DNA of 64,000 bases from JBBDIM01 sp040880405 (lineage in GTDB: Bacteria > Planctomycetota > Planctomycetia > Pirellulales > Pirellulaceae). The notes under the pieces are model-generated. The model was given only the letters and a program-made list of their open reading frames with translations, made no database searches and was not told the origin of the DNA. Positions 7,930 to 15,934 of this stretch are shown here, piece by piece; the stretch's first letter is position 1, and every line of letters begins with the position of its first letter. Position numbers and translations under genes: made by a program. Where the stretch lies: the NCBI GenBank assembly GCA_040880405.1, contig JBBDIM010000063.1:62001-126000 (forward strand), written 5' to 3'.

Positions 7930-10479
7930 TTACCGAACCTCAGCCATCCGCATCTGAGGTCCGGCATGGATCAGGTAGCGATGCGAAATCGTGTCGGATA
8001 ATTTCGGCAGGATTTCGGCCAACTCCAATAGCAGTTGACTCAACTCGCCATCCTCATCCAACACTCCTTCTTCCGTCAAAGCGGAGATCTCGATCATGCG
8101 GATCAAATAAGTGAGCCGAGTCGTCAAACGCTCCTCCGCGGAAATCGTCGCGGGTAACGCCTCGCGCGGCAGTCGCTTCACATGCTTTTCCAGCTCCAAC
8201 ACCTGCCAGGCCACGCTCCGTGGGTTGGTGTCGTCGGTAATCACCAGATCCAACACCGCCCCCAGTTGCAGGTCCGCCAGATATCGCGAGCGATAGGTCA
8301 TCGAACTATCGAACACTTCCAGAATCGCTTCCAGCAAGGGGCCGATCTCACCCTGAAAAGAGATCAAACAGCAGTGGAGCAGGCGGACCTCCTGATAGGC
8401 CCTCTCGATCCGGCGTCCCATGTCCAAAAAGTGGTAAACCTGGGTCCGGGTCATGCTCTCAGAGACCATCCCGCCCAAGGCGGCCAAGTTGATAATCAGG
8501 TCATCCAGCAGGCTGAGACAATCCGCCATGTCCCACGAGCCCACGCCAGGAGGTGAAAACCCCTTGTCCATCCGCTGCAGGATCCGCCAACTATCACCTG
8601 AAACGCGGTCCCGCGTGCGCGCGGTGATCCGAAAGATGTCCGTGATGATCGAACGGAGACTGAACGGATCCTGGTGATCGAAGATTTGCGGCAACAGGGT
8701 CGATTCAATCGCCGGGAGTTGTTGCCGGATTTCCTTAACGGCGTACCCCGTTTCGATCTGCCCCAGCTCCGCCAAGGTCCGGAGTAGCGGCACCAGTTCG
8801 GTCACATCGTCTAGGGCTGTTTCGCTGGTTAGCCGCGTGATGGTGGTCCGCAGCAGCCGAGCGGAGACATCGGCCCGTTCCAGGTTTCGACCGAGCCAAT
8901 AAAGGTTCTCCGCAACACGACTGGGTAGCTCGCCACCGGTTCGCTTGAGCCTAAGCGGTTGGTCCACTCGCTTGAGTAGTGTCACGTTGGAAACCGGCGT
9001 CGTCCCGAGAATCCAAGCGTCCTTGCTCTTTTCTCCCGCCATGAGCGAGATCTCAAGCGGCTCCGCCTTGCCGGAGACCCTTACCAGGCCCCCTGGCATG
9101 ATGTGGCATCCGCTGGCGTTAGTGACCGCGAAGGCCCGCAGCGCGATGTGCGCCGGGATCAATTTTCCTTCTTCCCGCACCGGCAGGGTCGAGCGGTGGA
9201 CCATCTCCTGGGCGACGAATTGCTCCGGGTTCTCTTTCAGCATTTGAACCAGGGTCTCACGATCCGCCATTTTCAGCTTCTGCATCAGGGCGTATTCCTT
9301 GCCCCGCGCTCGAAACGCGCGTTTGATCACCAGTTGATCGAGTCGCGCCAGCACATCGTCCAACCGTCCCGGCTCGCCGCACCACCAAGTCGCGAGGCCC
9401 GGCAAGGCCAGCTTCTCTCCCAAGACCTCCTGGCATAACTTCGGAAGATAGGCCATGAAGATCGGCGACTCGATGATCCCCGAGCCGAGCGGGTTCAGGA
9501 TTGCCACGTTGCCGGCCCGGCTCGCTTGCAGCAGCCCTGGGATGCCGCCAGATTGCCTTCCGTCGAGCTCCAGCGAATCACAGGCACCGCTGTTGGGTCG
9601 ACGAATGATCACATCCACCTGCAGCAACCCGCCCAGCGTTTTGAGCATTACGCGTTGATTACGAACCGCAAGGTCTTCCGCCTCGACGAGCGTGAAACCC
9701 AAATACCGCGCCAGATAGGCGTCCTCGAAGTAATTCGGGCTACTATTGCCCTGGCTAAGGACCACAACCCGGGGATTGTTGGTTTGCGGTGTTACCTCGT
9801 TGACCGCCTCCTTGAGCGCCACGAAGTAGGACGCCAATCGTTGCACGTTGCAGCGATGGAAGACTCGAGGCAACATCCGTGAAAGAATCAACCGATTCTC
9901 TAGCGCGAAACCGGAACCGGAGGGAGCCTCGGTTCGATCGGCCAAGACCCACCAGCGGCCATCGGGGGAACGCCCCAAGTCGGCCGAATAAAGGTGCAGA
10001 TAACGTCCACCAGGCACCGTTTGGCGATGCAGGGCGCGGAAAAACTCCGGATGGCGAAAGATGGTATCAGGCGGCAACAGGCCGCTTTTCATGAGTTCCT
10101 GCGGACCGTAGATGTCCTGCAGGATCGCCTCCAGTAGTTTCGCTCGCTGACGGAGTCCGCTCGCGACATTCTCCCAGTCCGCGGCGTCGATCAGCAGCGG
10201 AACGGAGTCGAGATCCCACGGCCGGGCCCGCTGCTGGGTCTCATTCCAACTGGTGTAAGCCAGACCGTTCTGGCTCATTTCGCGCTGGGCATGCTGCCAG
10301 CGACGCTCGAATTCCGCCGTCCCTAACTGGTTGATCTCATGGGCAAATGATTGCCAATGATCGCGCGGCTTGTCCCCCGCTAGCAATTCATCAAAGGCCC
10401 CCAGCGGTGGTTGATAGCCGGCAAAAAACGATTGGGAGGCGGATGACTTCACGGGAGAGGTAACCAACGGCGTATCCAT
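7930..10479 (-). CDS. Fused circularly permuted ATP-grasp / alpha-E protein (COG2308-COG2307)
   Basis: This 849-residue fusion is homologous end to end with the two separate plus-strand products at 4508-6963. Residues about 60-520 form the ATP-grasp half (DRTEAPSGSGFALENRL, GGIPGLLQASRAGNVAILNP, QEMVHRSTLPV, HIMPGGLVRV). The alpha-E half starts at about 535 with LPSRVAENLYWLGRNLERAD. The loop that reads ESGGYGM in the split paralogue is here IKRAFRARGKEYALM, without the glycine-rich run. As I recall this is typical of fused family members, so it may bind nucleotide differently. The start is ATG 10479, preceded on its strand by a run of eight C and a nested hairpin. It is transcribed between the DUF2126 and transglutaminase genes. 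Confidence 0.92.
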   Translation of the reverse strand: MDTPLVTSPVKSSASQSFFAGYQPPLGAFDELLAGDKPRDHWQSFAHEINQLGTAEFERRWQHAQREMSQNGLAYTSWNETQQRARPWDLDSVPLLIDAADWENVASGLRQRAKLLEAILQDIYGPQELMKSGLLPPDTIFRHPEFFRALHRQTVPGGRYLHLYSADLGRSPDGRWWVLADRTEAPSGSGFALENRLILSRMLPRVFHRCNVQRLASYFVALKEAVNEVTPQTNNPRVVVLSQGNSSPNYFEDAYLARYLGFTLVEAEDLAVRNQRVMLKTLGGLLQVDVIIRRPNSGACDSLELDGRQSGGIPGLLQASRAGNVAILNPLGSGIIESPIFMAYLPKLCQEVLGEKLALPGLATWWCGEPGRLDDVLARLDQLVIKRAFRARGKEYALMQKLKMADRETLVQMLKENPEQFVAQEMVHRSTLPVREEGKLIPAHIALRAFAVTNASGCHIMPGGLVRVSGKAEPLEISLMAGEKSKDAWILGTTPVSNVTLLKRVDQPLRLKRTGGELPSRVAENLYWLGRNLERADVSARLLRTTITRLTSETALDDVTELVPLLRTLAELGQIETGYAVKEIRQQLPAIESTLLPQIFDHQDPFSLRSIITDIFRITARTRDRVSGDSWRILQRMDKGFSPPGVGSWDMADCLSLLDDLIINLAALGGMVSESMTRTQVYHFLDMGRRIERAYQEVRLLHCCLISFQGEIGPLLEAILEVFDSSMTYRSRYLADLQLGAVLDLVITDDTNPRSVAWQVLELEKHVKRLPREALPATISAEERLTTRLTYLIRMIEISALTEEGVLDEDGELSQLLLELAEILPKLSDTISHRYLIHAGPQMRMAEVR

Positions 10480-10510
10480 CCAATCACGACGGCCCCAAAA
10501 GTGCTACGGT

Positions 10511-10562
10511 GGGGGGGGAGTTCGAAGCGAAGCGAGCACTTCGCTTAAACCTCAAGAACTCC
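10511..10562 (-). promoter_or_regulatory. Poly-C tract and nested stem-loop upstream of the fused ATP-grasp gene
   Basis: A perfect inner hairpin AAGCGAAG (10525-10532) / CTTCGCTT (10539-10546) with a 6-base loop is enclosed by an outer stem GGAGTTC (10517-10523) / GAACTCC (10556-10562). An eight-base G run (10511-10518; C on the minus strand) overlaps the outer stem. It lies between the stop of the DUF2126 gene and the next ATG. It could be an attenuator, a processing site or a weak terminator; no U-run follows. Confidence 0.45.
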
Positions 10563-10586
10563 TCCTTCGGAATTCCAGCCGACTTT

Positions 10587-13500
10587 TTACGTCCGCGACG
10601 GGCCACTCTTGCCGCGACGTAAATCGAGCGTCAGTGGAAAGTCGGGGTTACCGTGATCCGCCGGCCGATCGAAAGTTCCCCCAGTATGCCCGATTTCATG
10701 GAATCGTGCGCCACGGCGCGACTCCGCCTCAAAGGCATTTACGGGAAACGACTCCGGGTTGTTTCCACCGGGGTGTCCCACAAAGTATCGGCATCCACCC
10801 ATCGAGCGTTGATTCCAATCGTCATACAAATCGAAGACCAACGGCTCGTCCACGGGAATCGTGGGATGCAAGCAGGAAGGTGGCTGCCAGGCTCGGTAAC
10901 GAACCGCGGCGACCGCCTCTCCTTGGGTTCCAGTCGGATGCAGCGGGACCCTGCGACCATTGCATAACATGTAATGCCGCCTGGGGTTACATCCCTGAAC
11001 CTGCACCTGCATCCGCTCGATCGACGAGTCGACATAACGGGCCGTCGCTCCCCCGGCCGGTTCCTCACCCAGGACGTACCAAGGCTCGATCGCCTTCCGT
11101 AATTCGACGTACACACCGCGGCGAGTAAAATCGCCGATTTTCGGAAAACGGAACTCAAAGTGGGGGGCAAACCACTCTCGCTCTAGGGGAATTCCCGCTG
11201 CGGCGGTTTCTCGAATCACTTCGACAAAATCTTCCCACACAAAATGGGGCATCATGAATCGATCGTGGATTTGGGTATCCCAATCAGTCAACGGCGTTTT
11301 ATAGGGTCGATCCCAAAACCGGCTCACGAGCGACCGCAGCAGCAATTGCTGCGTCAGGCTCATCCGAGCGTGAGGCGGCATCTCGAAGGCCCGGAACTCC
11401 AGCAGTCCACGCCGACCGGACGAGGAGTCGGGAGAGTACAGTTTATCGACACAGAACTCGGCGCGGTGCGTATTGCCGGTCAGGTCGACGAGCAAATGGC
11501 GGAAGATCCGATCGACCAACCACGGCGGGCACTCTCCACTCTCGGGAATCTGTTCGAACGCGATTTGCAACTCGTAGGCGGCGTCACGCCGTCCCTCGTC
11601 GACTCGCGGGGCCTGACTGGTCGGGCCGATGAAACTTCCGGAGAACAGGTACGAGAGGGACGGATGATTATGCCAATACGAGACCAAGCTCCGCAGCAGA
11701 TCGGGCCGACGTAAAAACGGACTTTCGGCCACGGTCGGACCGCCCAACACCACATGGTTTCCACCCCCGGTGCCGGTATGGGTGCCATCCAGGTTGAATT
11801 TCTCCGTGCCCAACCGGGTGTAGTGGGCGTCTTCATAAACACCCTCGGTAATGCCGACCAATTCGCGCCAGTTGTGCGCTGGCTGGACATTCACCTCAAT
11901 CACCCCTGGGTCGGGCGTTACGCTGAAGTGGTTGATTCGATCGTCGTGTGGTGGCAGATACCCTTCGATCACCACCGGGGTCTCAAGCTCCGCGGCGGTC
12001 TCCTCCACCGCGGCGACCAACTGCAACCATGCCTCAATCCGATCCAACGGCGGAAAGAAGACATGCAGCGTTCCCCGGCGGGCTTCGACACAGAGGGCTG
12101 TTCTGATCGTATCGTCCTCTTCCGAGCGGCGGTCGGCAGCACCTGCGTCCACACTTCCGTTTCCACCGCTGCTGTATGCGGCGAGGGGTCCCCGATCGAG
12201 CATCTGCTCGCGAATCCCCCCCAGACGCGAATCACCGCCATACAGCGATCCGGCCGGCGCGGAAGCACCCGCCAAGGCGGCGGTCTGATAGTGCCGGGCC
12301 ACCAGTTGAGCACGCTGGGGCAGGGGAGCCGGTTCCGCCAATGGGTCACGCAGATACGGGATATCGCTCCGGATCGCCTTCTTCGCCCAAATCAAGGAGT
12401 CCAAAGGCAATCGCAAGCCCATTGAGGAATCGCCAGGGATCAAAAACATCTCCTCCGAGCGAACCACCCACTCACCACTTTCCCAACGGGGAGTGGCGTC
12501 CCACCAACGATAACGCAGCGGCAGAGCGCAGCCGACCGGCGAAGTAATCCCTTGCTCGAAAACCCGGGCGATCCGCTCTCGCTCTTCTTTGCTTTCCAGT
12601 TTGGGATCGTGGATATCGACGTTGGCCGGGAGTCTGCGTTCACGCCATGTGTAGTAAAAGGCGTCCTCGTACCCGTGATGCACGTGATTGGCATCAACGC
12701 CCAACTTTTGGGTCAGGAGGCGGCTAAAGCGTTCGGCGGTTTCAAAATTGTGGCCGTAATCTTCCTCGTCCTCGGCAAACAGCGAAGGGTCGCGCCAAAT
12801 CGGGACCCCGTCGGTCCGCCACAAGCAGCGAAAGGCCCATCGCGGGAGCGATTCACCGGGGTACCATTTTCCTTCGCCGTAGTGCAGCAGCGCACCAGGG
12901 GCGAACCGGCCTTGAAGCCGCCGCATCAGGCGATCCGCCAAACCCCGTTTGGTCGGGCCGACGGCGGCGGTCGTCCACTCTTCGCCATCCATGTCATCGA
13001 TCGAAACGAAGGTTGGCTCGCCACCCATCGTCATCTTGACGCCGGAATCGGATAGCCGCCGATCGACCTCATCCCCCAGGGCGTCGATCCGCTCCCACTG
13101 CTCGTCGGTGTAGGGTTTGGTGACCCGCGGATCCTCATGGAATCGGGTCAACGTCATGTCGAACCCGAACTCGACTTCGCACTTCTCATGCCCACCCATG
13201 ACCGGGGCGGCACTAATCGGGGCGGGTGTGCAGGCCAGCGGAATGTGCCCTTCGCCTGCCAGTAAGCCAGAGGTTGGGTCGAGCCCGATCCAGCCGGCAC
13301 CCGGCAGGAAGACTTCGGTCCAAGCGTGCAAATCGGTGAAGTCCCGGTCGGTCCCTGAAGGGCCATCGAGCGACTTCACGTCCGCCGTCAACTGAATGAT
13401 GTAGCCGGACGCAAACCGGGCCGCCAGGCCAAGCTGCCGGAAGAGATGGACCAGTAGCCAAGCGGAGTCGCGGCAGGATCCGCAGCGGCGTTCAAGGGTC

Positions 13501-14012
13501 TCTTCCGGAGTTTGGACACCCGGCTCTAAGCGGATTTCGTAGCTGATTTCCTGTTGAACGCGGCGATTGAGTTCGACGAGAAAATCGATCGACTTTTGTT
13601 CCTCGCGATTGACCGTTTTCAACAGTTCGGTCACCTGGGGTCCGGCGGGCTCTACTTTGAAAAACGGGGCCAAGTCACCCGCCACCAACTCTGGGTAGGT
13701 AAAGGGGTAATGCTCCGCGTCCGGTTCAGTGAAAAAGTCGAATGGATTGATGACCGTCATCTCGGATATCAAGTCGACTTCCACGCGAAAGTGATCGATC
13801 GGCTCGGGGAATACGACTCTCGCAACGTAGTTCCCGTAGGGATCCTGCTGCCAATTCAGGAAGTGTGGCGTGGGATCGATTTTGAGGGAGTAGCTGGAGA
13901 TCGGCGTCCGACAATGGGGCGCGGGGCGGAGCCGGATGGTTTGGGGGCCCACCACAATCTTGCGATCGTACAGGTACTCGGTTTTGTGATGCAGCGCGGT
14001 GAAGATAGCCAT
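10587..14012 (-). CDS. Transglutaminase-like / DUF2126 protein (COG4196)
   Basis: This very large protein (1141 aa) starts MAIFTALHHKTEYLYDRK. Residues 1-70 are the transglutaminase-like N-terminal beta domain. Residues about 150-250 form the papain-like core with Cys180 (RRCGSCRDSAW), His229 (FTDLHAWTEVF) and Asp245 (WIGLDPTSG), an intact triad. From about residue 320 (GVKMTMGGEPTFVSIDD) to the end is DUF2126, with VIEVNVQPAHNW and GTGGGNHVVLGG as conspicuous conserved stretches. DUF2126 has been proposed to be a ligase of the glutamine-synthetase-like fold; I give this from memory. The length matches COG4196 proteins of proteobacteria. It is the first gene of the minus-strand set, preceded by a nine-base C run 34 bases before its ATG. 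Confidence 0.92.
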   Translation of the reverse strand: MAIFTALHHKTEYLYDRKIVVGPQTIRLRPAPHCRTPISSYSLKIDPTPHFLNWQQDPYGNYVARVVFPEPIDHFRVEVDLISEMTVINPFDFFTEPDAEHYPFTYPELVAGDLAPFFKVEPAGPQVTELLKTVNREEQKSIDFLVELNRRVQQEISYEIRLEPGVQTPEETLERRCGSCRDSAWLLVHLFRQLGLAARFASGYIIQLTADVKSLDGPSGTDRDFTDLHAWTEVFLPGAGWIGLDPTSGLLAGEGHIPLACTPAPISAAPVMGGHEKCEVEFGFDMTLTRFHEDPRVTKPYTDEQWERIDALGDEVDRRLSDSGVKMTMGGEPTFVSIDDMDGEEWTTAAVGPTKRGLADRLMRRLQGRFAPGALLHYGEGKWYPGESLPRWAFRCLWRTDGVPIWRDPSLFAEDEEDYGHNFETAERFSRLLTQKLGVDANHVHHGYEDAFYYTWRERRLPANVDIHDPKLESKEERERIARVFEQGITSPVGCALPLRYRWWDATPRWESGEWVVRSEEMFLIPGDSSMGLRLPLDSLIWAKKAIRSDIPYLRDPLAEPAPLPQRAQLVARHYQTAALAGASAPAGSLYGGDSRLGGIREQMLDRGPLAAYSSGGNGSVDAGAADRRSEEDDTIRTALCVEARRGTLHVFFPPLDRIEAWLQLVAAVEETAAELETPVVIEGYLPPHDDRINHFSVTPDPGVIEVNVQPAHNWRELVGITEGVYEDAHYTRLGTEKFNLDGTHTGTGGGNHVVLGGPTVAESPFLRRPDLLRSLVSYWHNHPSLSYLFSGSFIGPTSQAPRVDEGRRDAAYELQIAFEQIPESGECPPWLVDRIFRHLLVDLTGNTHRAEFCVDKLYSPDSSSGRRGLLEFRAFEMPPHARMSLTQQLLLRSLVSRFWDRPYKTPLTDWDTQIHDRFMMPHFVWEDFVEVIRETAAAGIPLEREWFAPHFEFRFPKIGDFTRRGVYVELRKAIEPWYVLGEEPAGGATARYVDSSIERMQVQVQGCNPRRHYMLCNGRRVPLHPTGTQGEAVAAVRYRAWQPPSCLHPTIPVDEPLVFDLYDDWNQRSMGGCRYFVGHPGGNNPESFPVNAFEAESRRGARFHEIGHTGGTFDRPADHGNPDFPLTLDLRRGKSGPSRT

Positions 14013-14429
14013 GGGCGTGAGCTTTCCGGTCGATCTGAGCAAGTTTGGGGGGGGGAATCGTCGTCAGCGCAAGAACTGTTACTTCGACAATTTACGGGGA
14101 GCAAACCATGGGCCAATCGACGCTTTCCGCCTATTTCCCCACGGAAACCCCGAACGGAACGATTATGCTGCCTATTTCTTCGGCAGGTTCCCCCCGAATG
14201 CCCTGCCAGCGTCACCAAGGTCAAACCAAGCCGAAAGGGACCTCAAACCGCGAGCCTAGCTTGGCCTTCCGTATCCCGTTGCTGCCTGTTCAAAGTTTGA
14301 TCACCTCCTAATCCTTACAATCGACAGACTGGGGATCAGCCCTTGGTAGTAGGAAGGCTGGAAGCGGACATTCAGGGAGTTCGGGTAAAGTGGAACGATT
14401 ACGGGGGCCGATAGCAATGATAGCAAGTT
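14013..14429. other. Divergent intergenic region, DUF2126 gene / BON gene
   Basis: It holds a G9 run (14047-14055; C on the minus strand) close to the DUF2126 start. I see no supported gene and no RNA. Short open frames here lack any family resemblance. It must carry the promoter of the minus-strand cluster. Confidence 0.5.
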
Positions 14430-14702
14430 ATGGCCACCGAGGTGGCGAGGATCACCCTTAGTTCTGATGTGGATACCGCAATGATCGAACCAACCTCTCC
14501 GTTCCAGCAAGAGATCGAATCGGCCCTCAGTGGCAGCCCCCACCTTGGTAGCCGCACCCTGCGGATTGAAAACGAAGAGGGGCGGATCGTACTGAAGGGG
14601 ACGGTCAACAGCTACTTCCAAAAACAGATGGCGCAAGAAGCAATTCGCGGTGTCCGCGGGATCAGCGAGATTGAGAACCAACTGGAAGTCGCCTGGACTT
14701 AA
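14430..14702 (+). CDS. Small BON-domain protein
   Basis: This is a 90-residue protein whose C-terminal 65 residues fit one BON domain: RTLRIENEEGRIVLKGTV, then SYFQKQMAQEAIRGVRGISEI, ending ENQLEV. BON domains bind lipid membranes or polysaccharide, usually in envelope or stress proteins. There is no signal peptide, so a cytoplasmic or peripheral membrane role is likely. Two starts are possible, ATG 14430 and ATG 14481 (MIEPTSPFQ); neither has a strong Shine-Dalgarno site. The gene stands alone between the ATP-grasp cluster and tpx. Single-BON small proteins of this kind are common in planctomycetes. Confidence 0.8.
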   Translation: MATEVARITLSSDVDTAMIEPTSPFQQEIESALSGSPHLGSRTLRIENEEGRIVLKGTVNSYFQKQMAQEAIRGVRGISEIENQLEVAWT

Positions 14703-14908
14703 GCCCAACCGATGCACTGAGCGACGATTGGAGAAATGGCCCACCGCCATGTTCGGCAGGGCCTTTTCCCTTTTCTTGGGCCAACTGTCGGGATCGAATC
14801 CTATCCCCCCTCTTTAACGGACCATCGGATCGCGTCAGAATGGCTGACTGACGAAGCGATCTCCCAGACAATTCACCATCCCGAATATCCACCCAAAAGG
14901 ATTCAATT

Positions 14909-15433
14909 ATGTCGCGTTCCGGTGCGATCACGTTCAAAGGCAATCCAATGACCTTGGCTGGCGAAGAGGTCCAAGTGGGCCAGGCCGCTCCCGATTTCAA
15001 GCTGCACGCTTTTGGCGCGGAGGGGCTCAAGTCGATCACGGTTGCCGATCTCAAGGGAAAACCGACCATTATCAGCGTGGTTCCCTCGCTCGATACCGGT
15101 GTCTGCGCCACGCAGACCAAAACCTTCAACGAGAAACTGGGCTCGCTGGGGGACAAAGTCAACGCCTTGACCGTCAGCCTGGACCTGCCGTTCGCCCAGA
15201 ATCGCTTCTGCGGTGCCGAAGGGATCACCAACATGAAGACCTACAGCGACTACCAGGATCGCTCCTTCGGGAATAACTGGGGCATGTTGATCGAAGAGCT
15301 TAAGGTTCTGGCGCGGGGCTCGTTCGTCCTGGACTCCGATGGCAAAGTTGTTTATGCCGAAACCGTTTCCGAAGCGACCAAGGAACCGAATTACGACGAC
15401 GCCATGGCTGCCCTCAATGGCTGCCTAAGCTAA
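14909..15433 (+). CDS. tpx: Thiol peroxidase
   Basis: This is an atypical two-cysteine peroxiredoxin (174 aa; family about 167) that reduces H2O2 and lipid hydroperoxides using thioredoxin. The peroxidatic Cys66 is in PSLDTGVCATQT and the resolving Cys101 in DLPFAQNRFCGAEG, both matching the Tpx signature. The C-terminus YDDAMAALNGCLS is also typical and adds a third Cys. The start is ATG 14909 with AAGGA seven bases upstream. It is monocistronic: about 200 bases separate it from the BON gene, and a strong rho-independent terminator follows immediately. No OxyR-like gene is nearby. Confidence 0.97.
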   Translation: MSRSGAITFKGNPMTLAGEEVQVGQAAPDFKLHAFGAEGLKSITVADLKGKPTIISVVPSLDTGVCATQTKTFNEKLGSLGDKVNALTVSLDLPFAQNRFCGAEGITNMKTYSDYQDRSFGNNWGMLIEELKVLARGSFVLDSDGKVVYAETVSEATKEPNYDDAMAALNGCLS

Positions 15434-15453
15434 CCTTCGGTATGAAGTTAAAG

Positions 15454-15485
15454 AAAGGGCGGTCCCCAGGAGGCCGCCTTTTTTT
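15454..15485 (+). terminator. Rho-independent terminator of tpx
   Basis: The stem GGCGG (15458-15462) / CCGCC (15474-15478) is extended by A-T pairs, has an 11-base loop and is followed by seven T (15479-15485). It begins about 20 bases after the tpx stop. Confidence 0.85.
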
Positions 15486-15609
15486 GTGCCCGCCGAGAAA
15501 ATGCGGGCGGCTGTGTGAGCGTCCCATTTGTAGGTAAATTTTAGGAGCAGCGGAACAACATCTTGCCGATTCCCCCTTGGCGAGAGCTTTTCCCGCTATC
15601 AAGATCTAG

Positions 15610-15679
15610 CGCAAAGCCGCAAAGACACCAGGACGCGAAGAGCGCCCATGGGATTTCCTTGCGTCCTGGCGTCTCTGCG
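15610..15679. repeat. Long imperfect inverted repeat (CGCAAAGCCGCAAAGAC family)
   Basis: Left arm 15618-15640 and right arm 15658-15679 are imperfect reverse complements (CGCAAAGACACCAGGACGC against CGCAGAGACGCCAGGACGC), able to form a long hairpin. The 17-mer CGCAAAGCCGCAAAGAC (15610-15626) recurs in reverse orientation at 63966-63982. Similar sequences are scattered in many environmental genomes (from memory). Confidence 0.7.
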
Positions 15680-15730
15680 TTTCTAATTCTTAAAATCCGA
15701 CTTGGCTGGACCGCGCAAAGTCCAAATACC

Positions 15731-15757
15731 AACCACGAATCACTCGAATGACACGAA
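15731..15757. repeat. ACCACGAATCAC-type dispersed repeat fragment
   Basis: It reads AACCACGAATCACTCGAAT followed by GACACGAAG, a reiterated CACGAA motif. I recognise it as a very common intergenic repeat type in environmental bacteria; this is recollection, not a database result. It lies in the same 501-base gap as the inverted repeat at 15610. Confidence 0.5.
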
Positions 15758-15934
15758 GCTCCACAAATTGGAAATCGGAGCAAAAAACCAACACCCCTCC
15801 GGCAGACCAAATTTCCCACCTACTTTCGAGACGCAGACACCGGGCGGCTTTTTTGCCGCGAATTGGTTGCATTGGGAGAACGGATATCTCATGGTGAACA
15901 CTTCGTCCCAATTACCATTTCGGGAATCCAAGTG

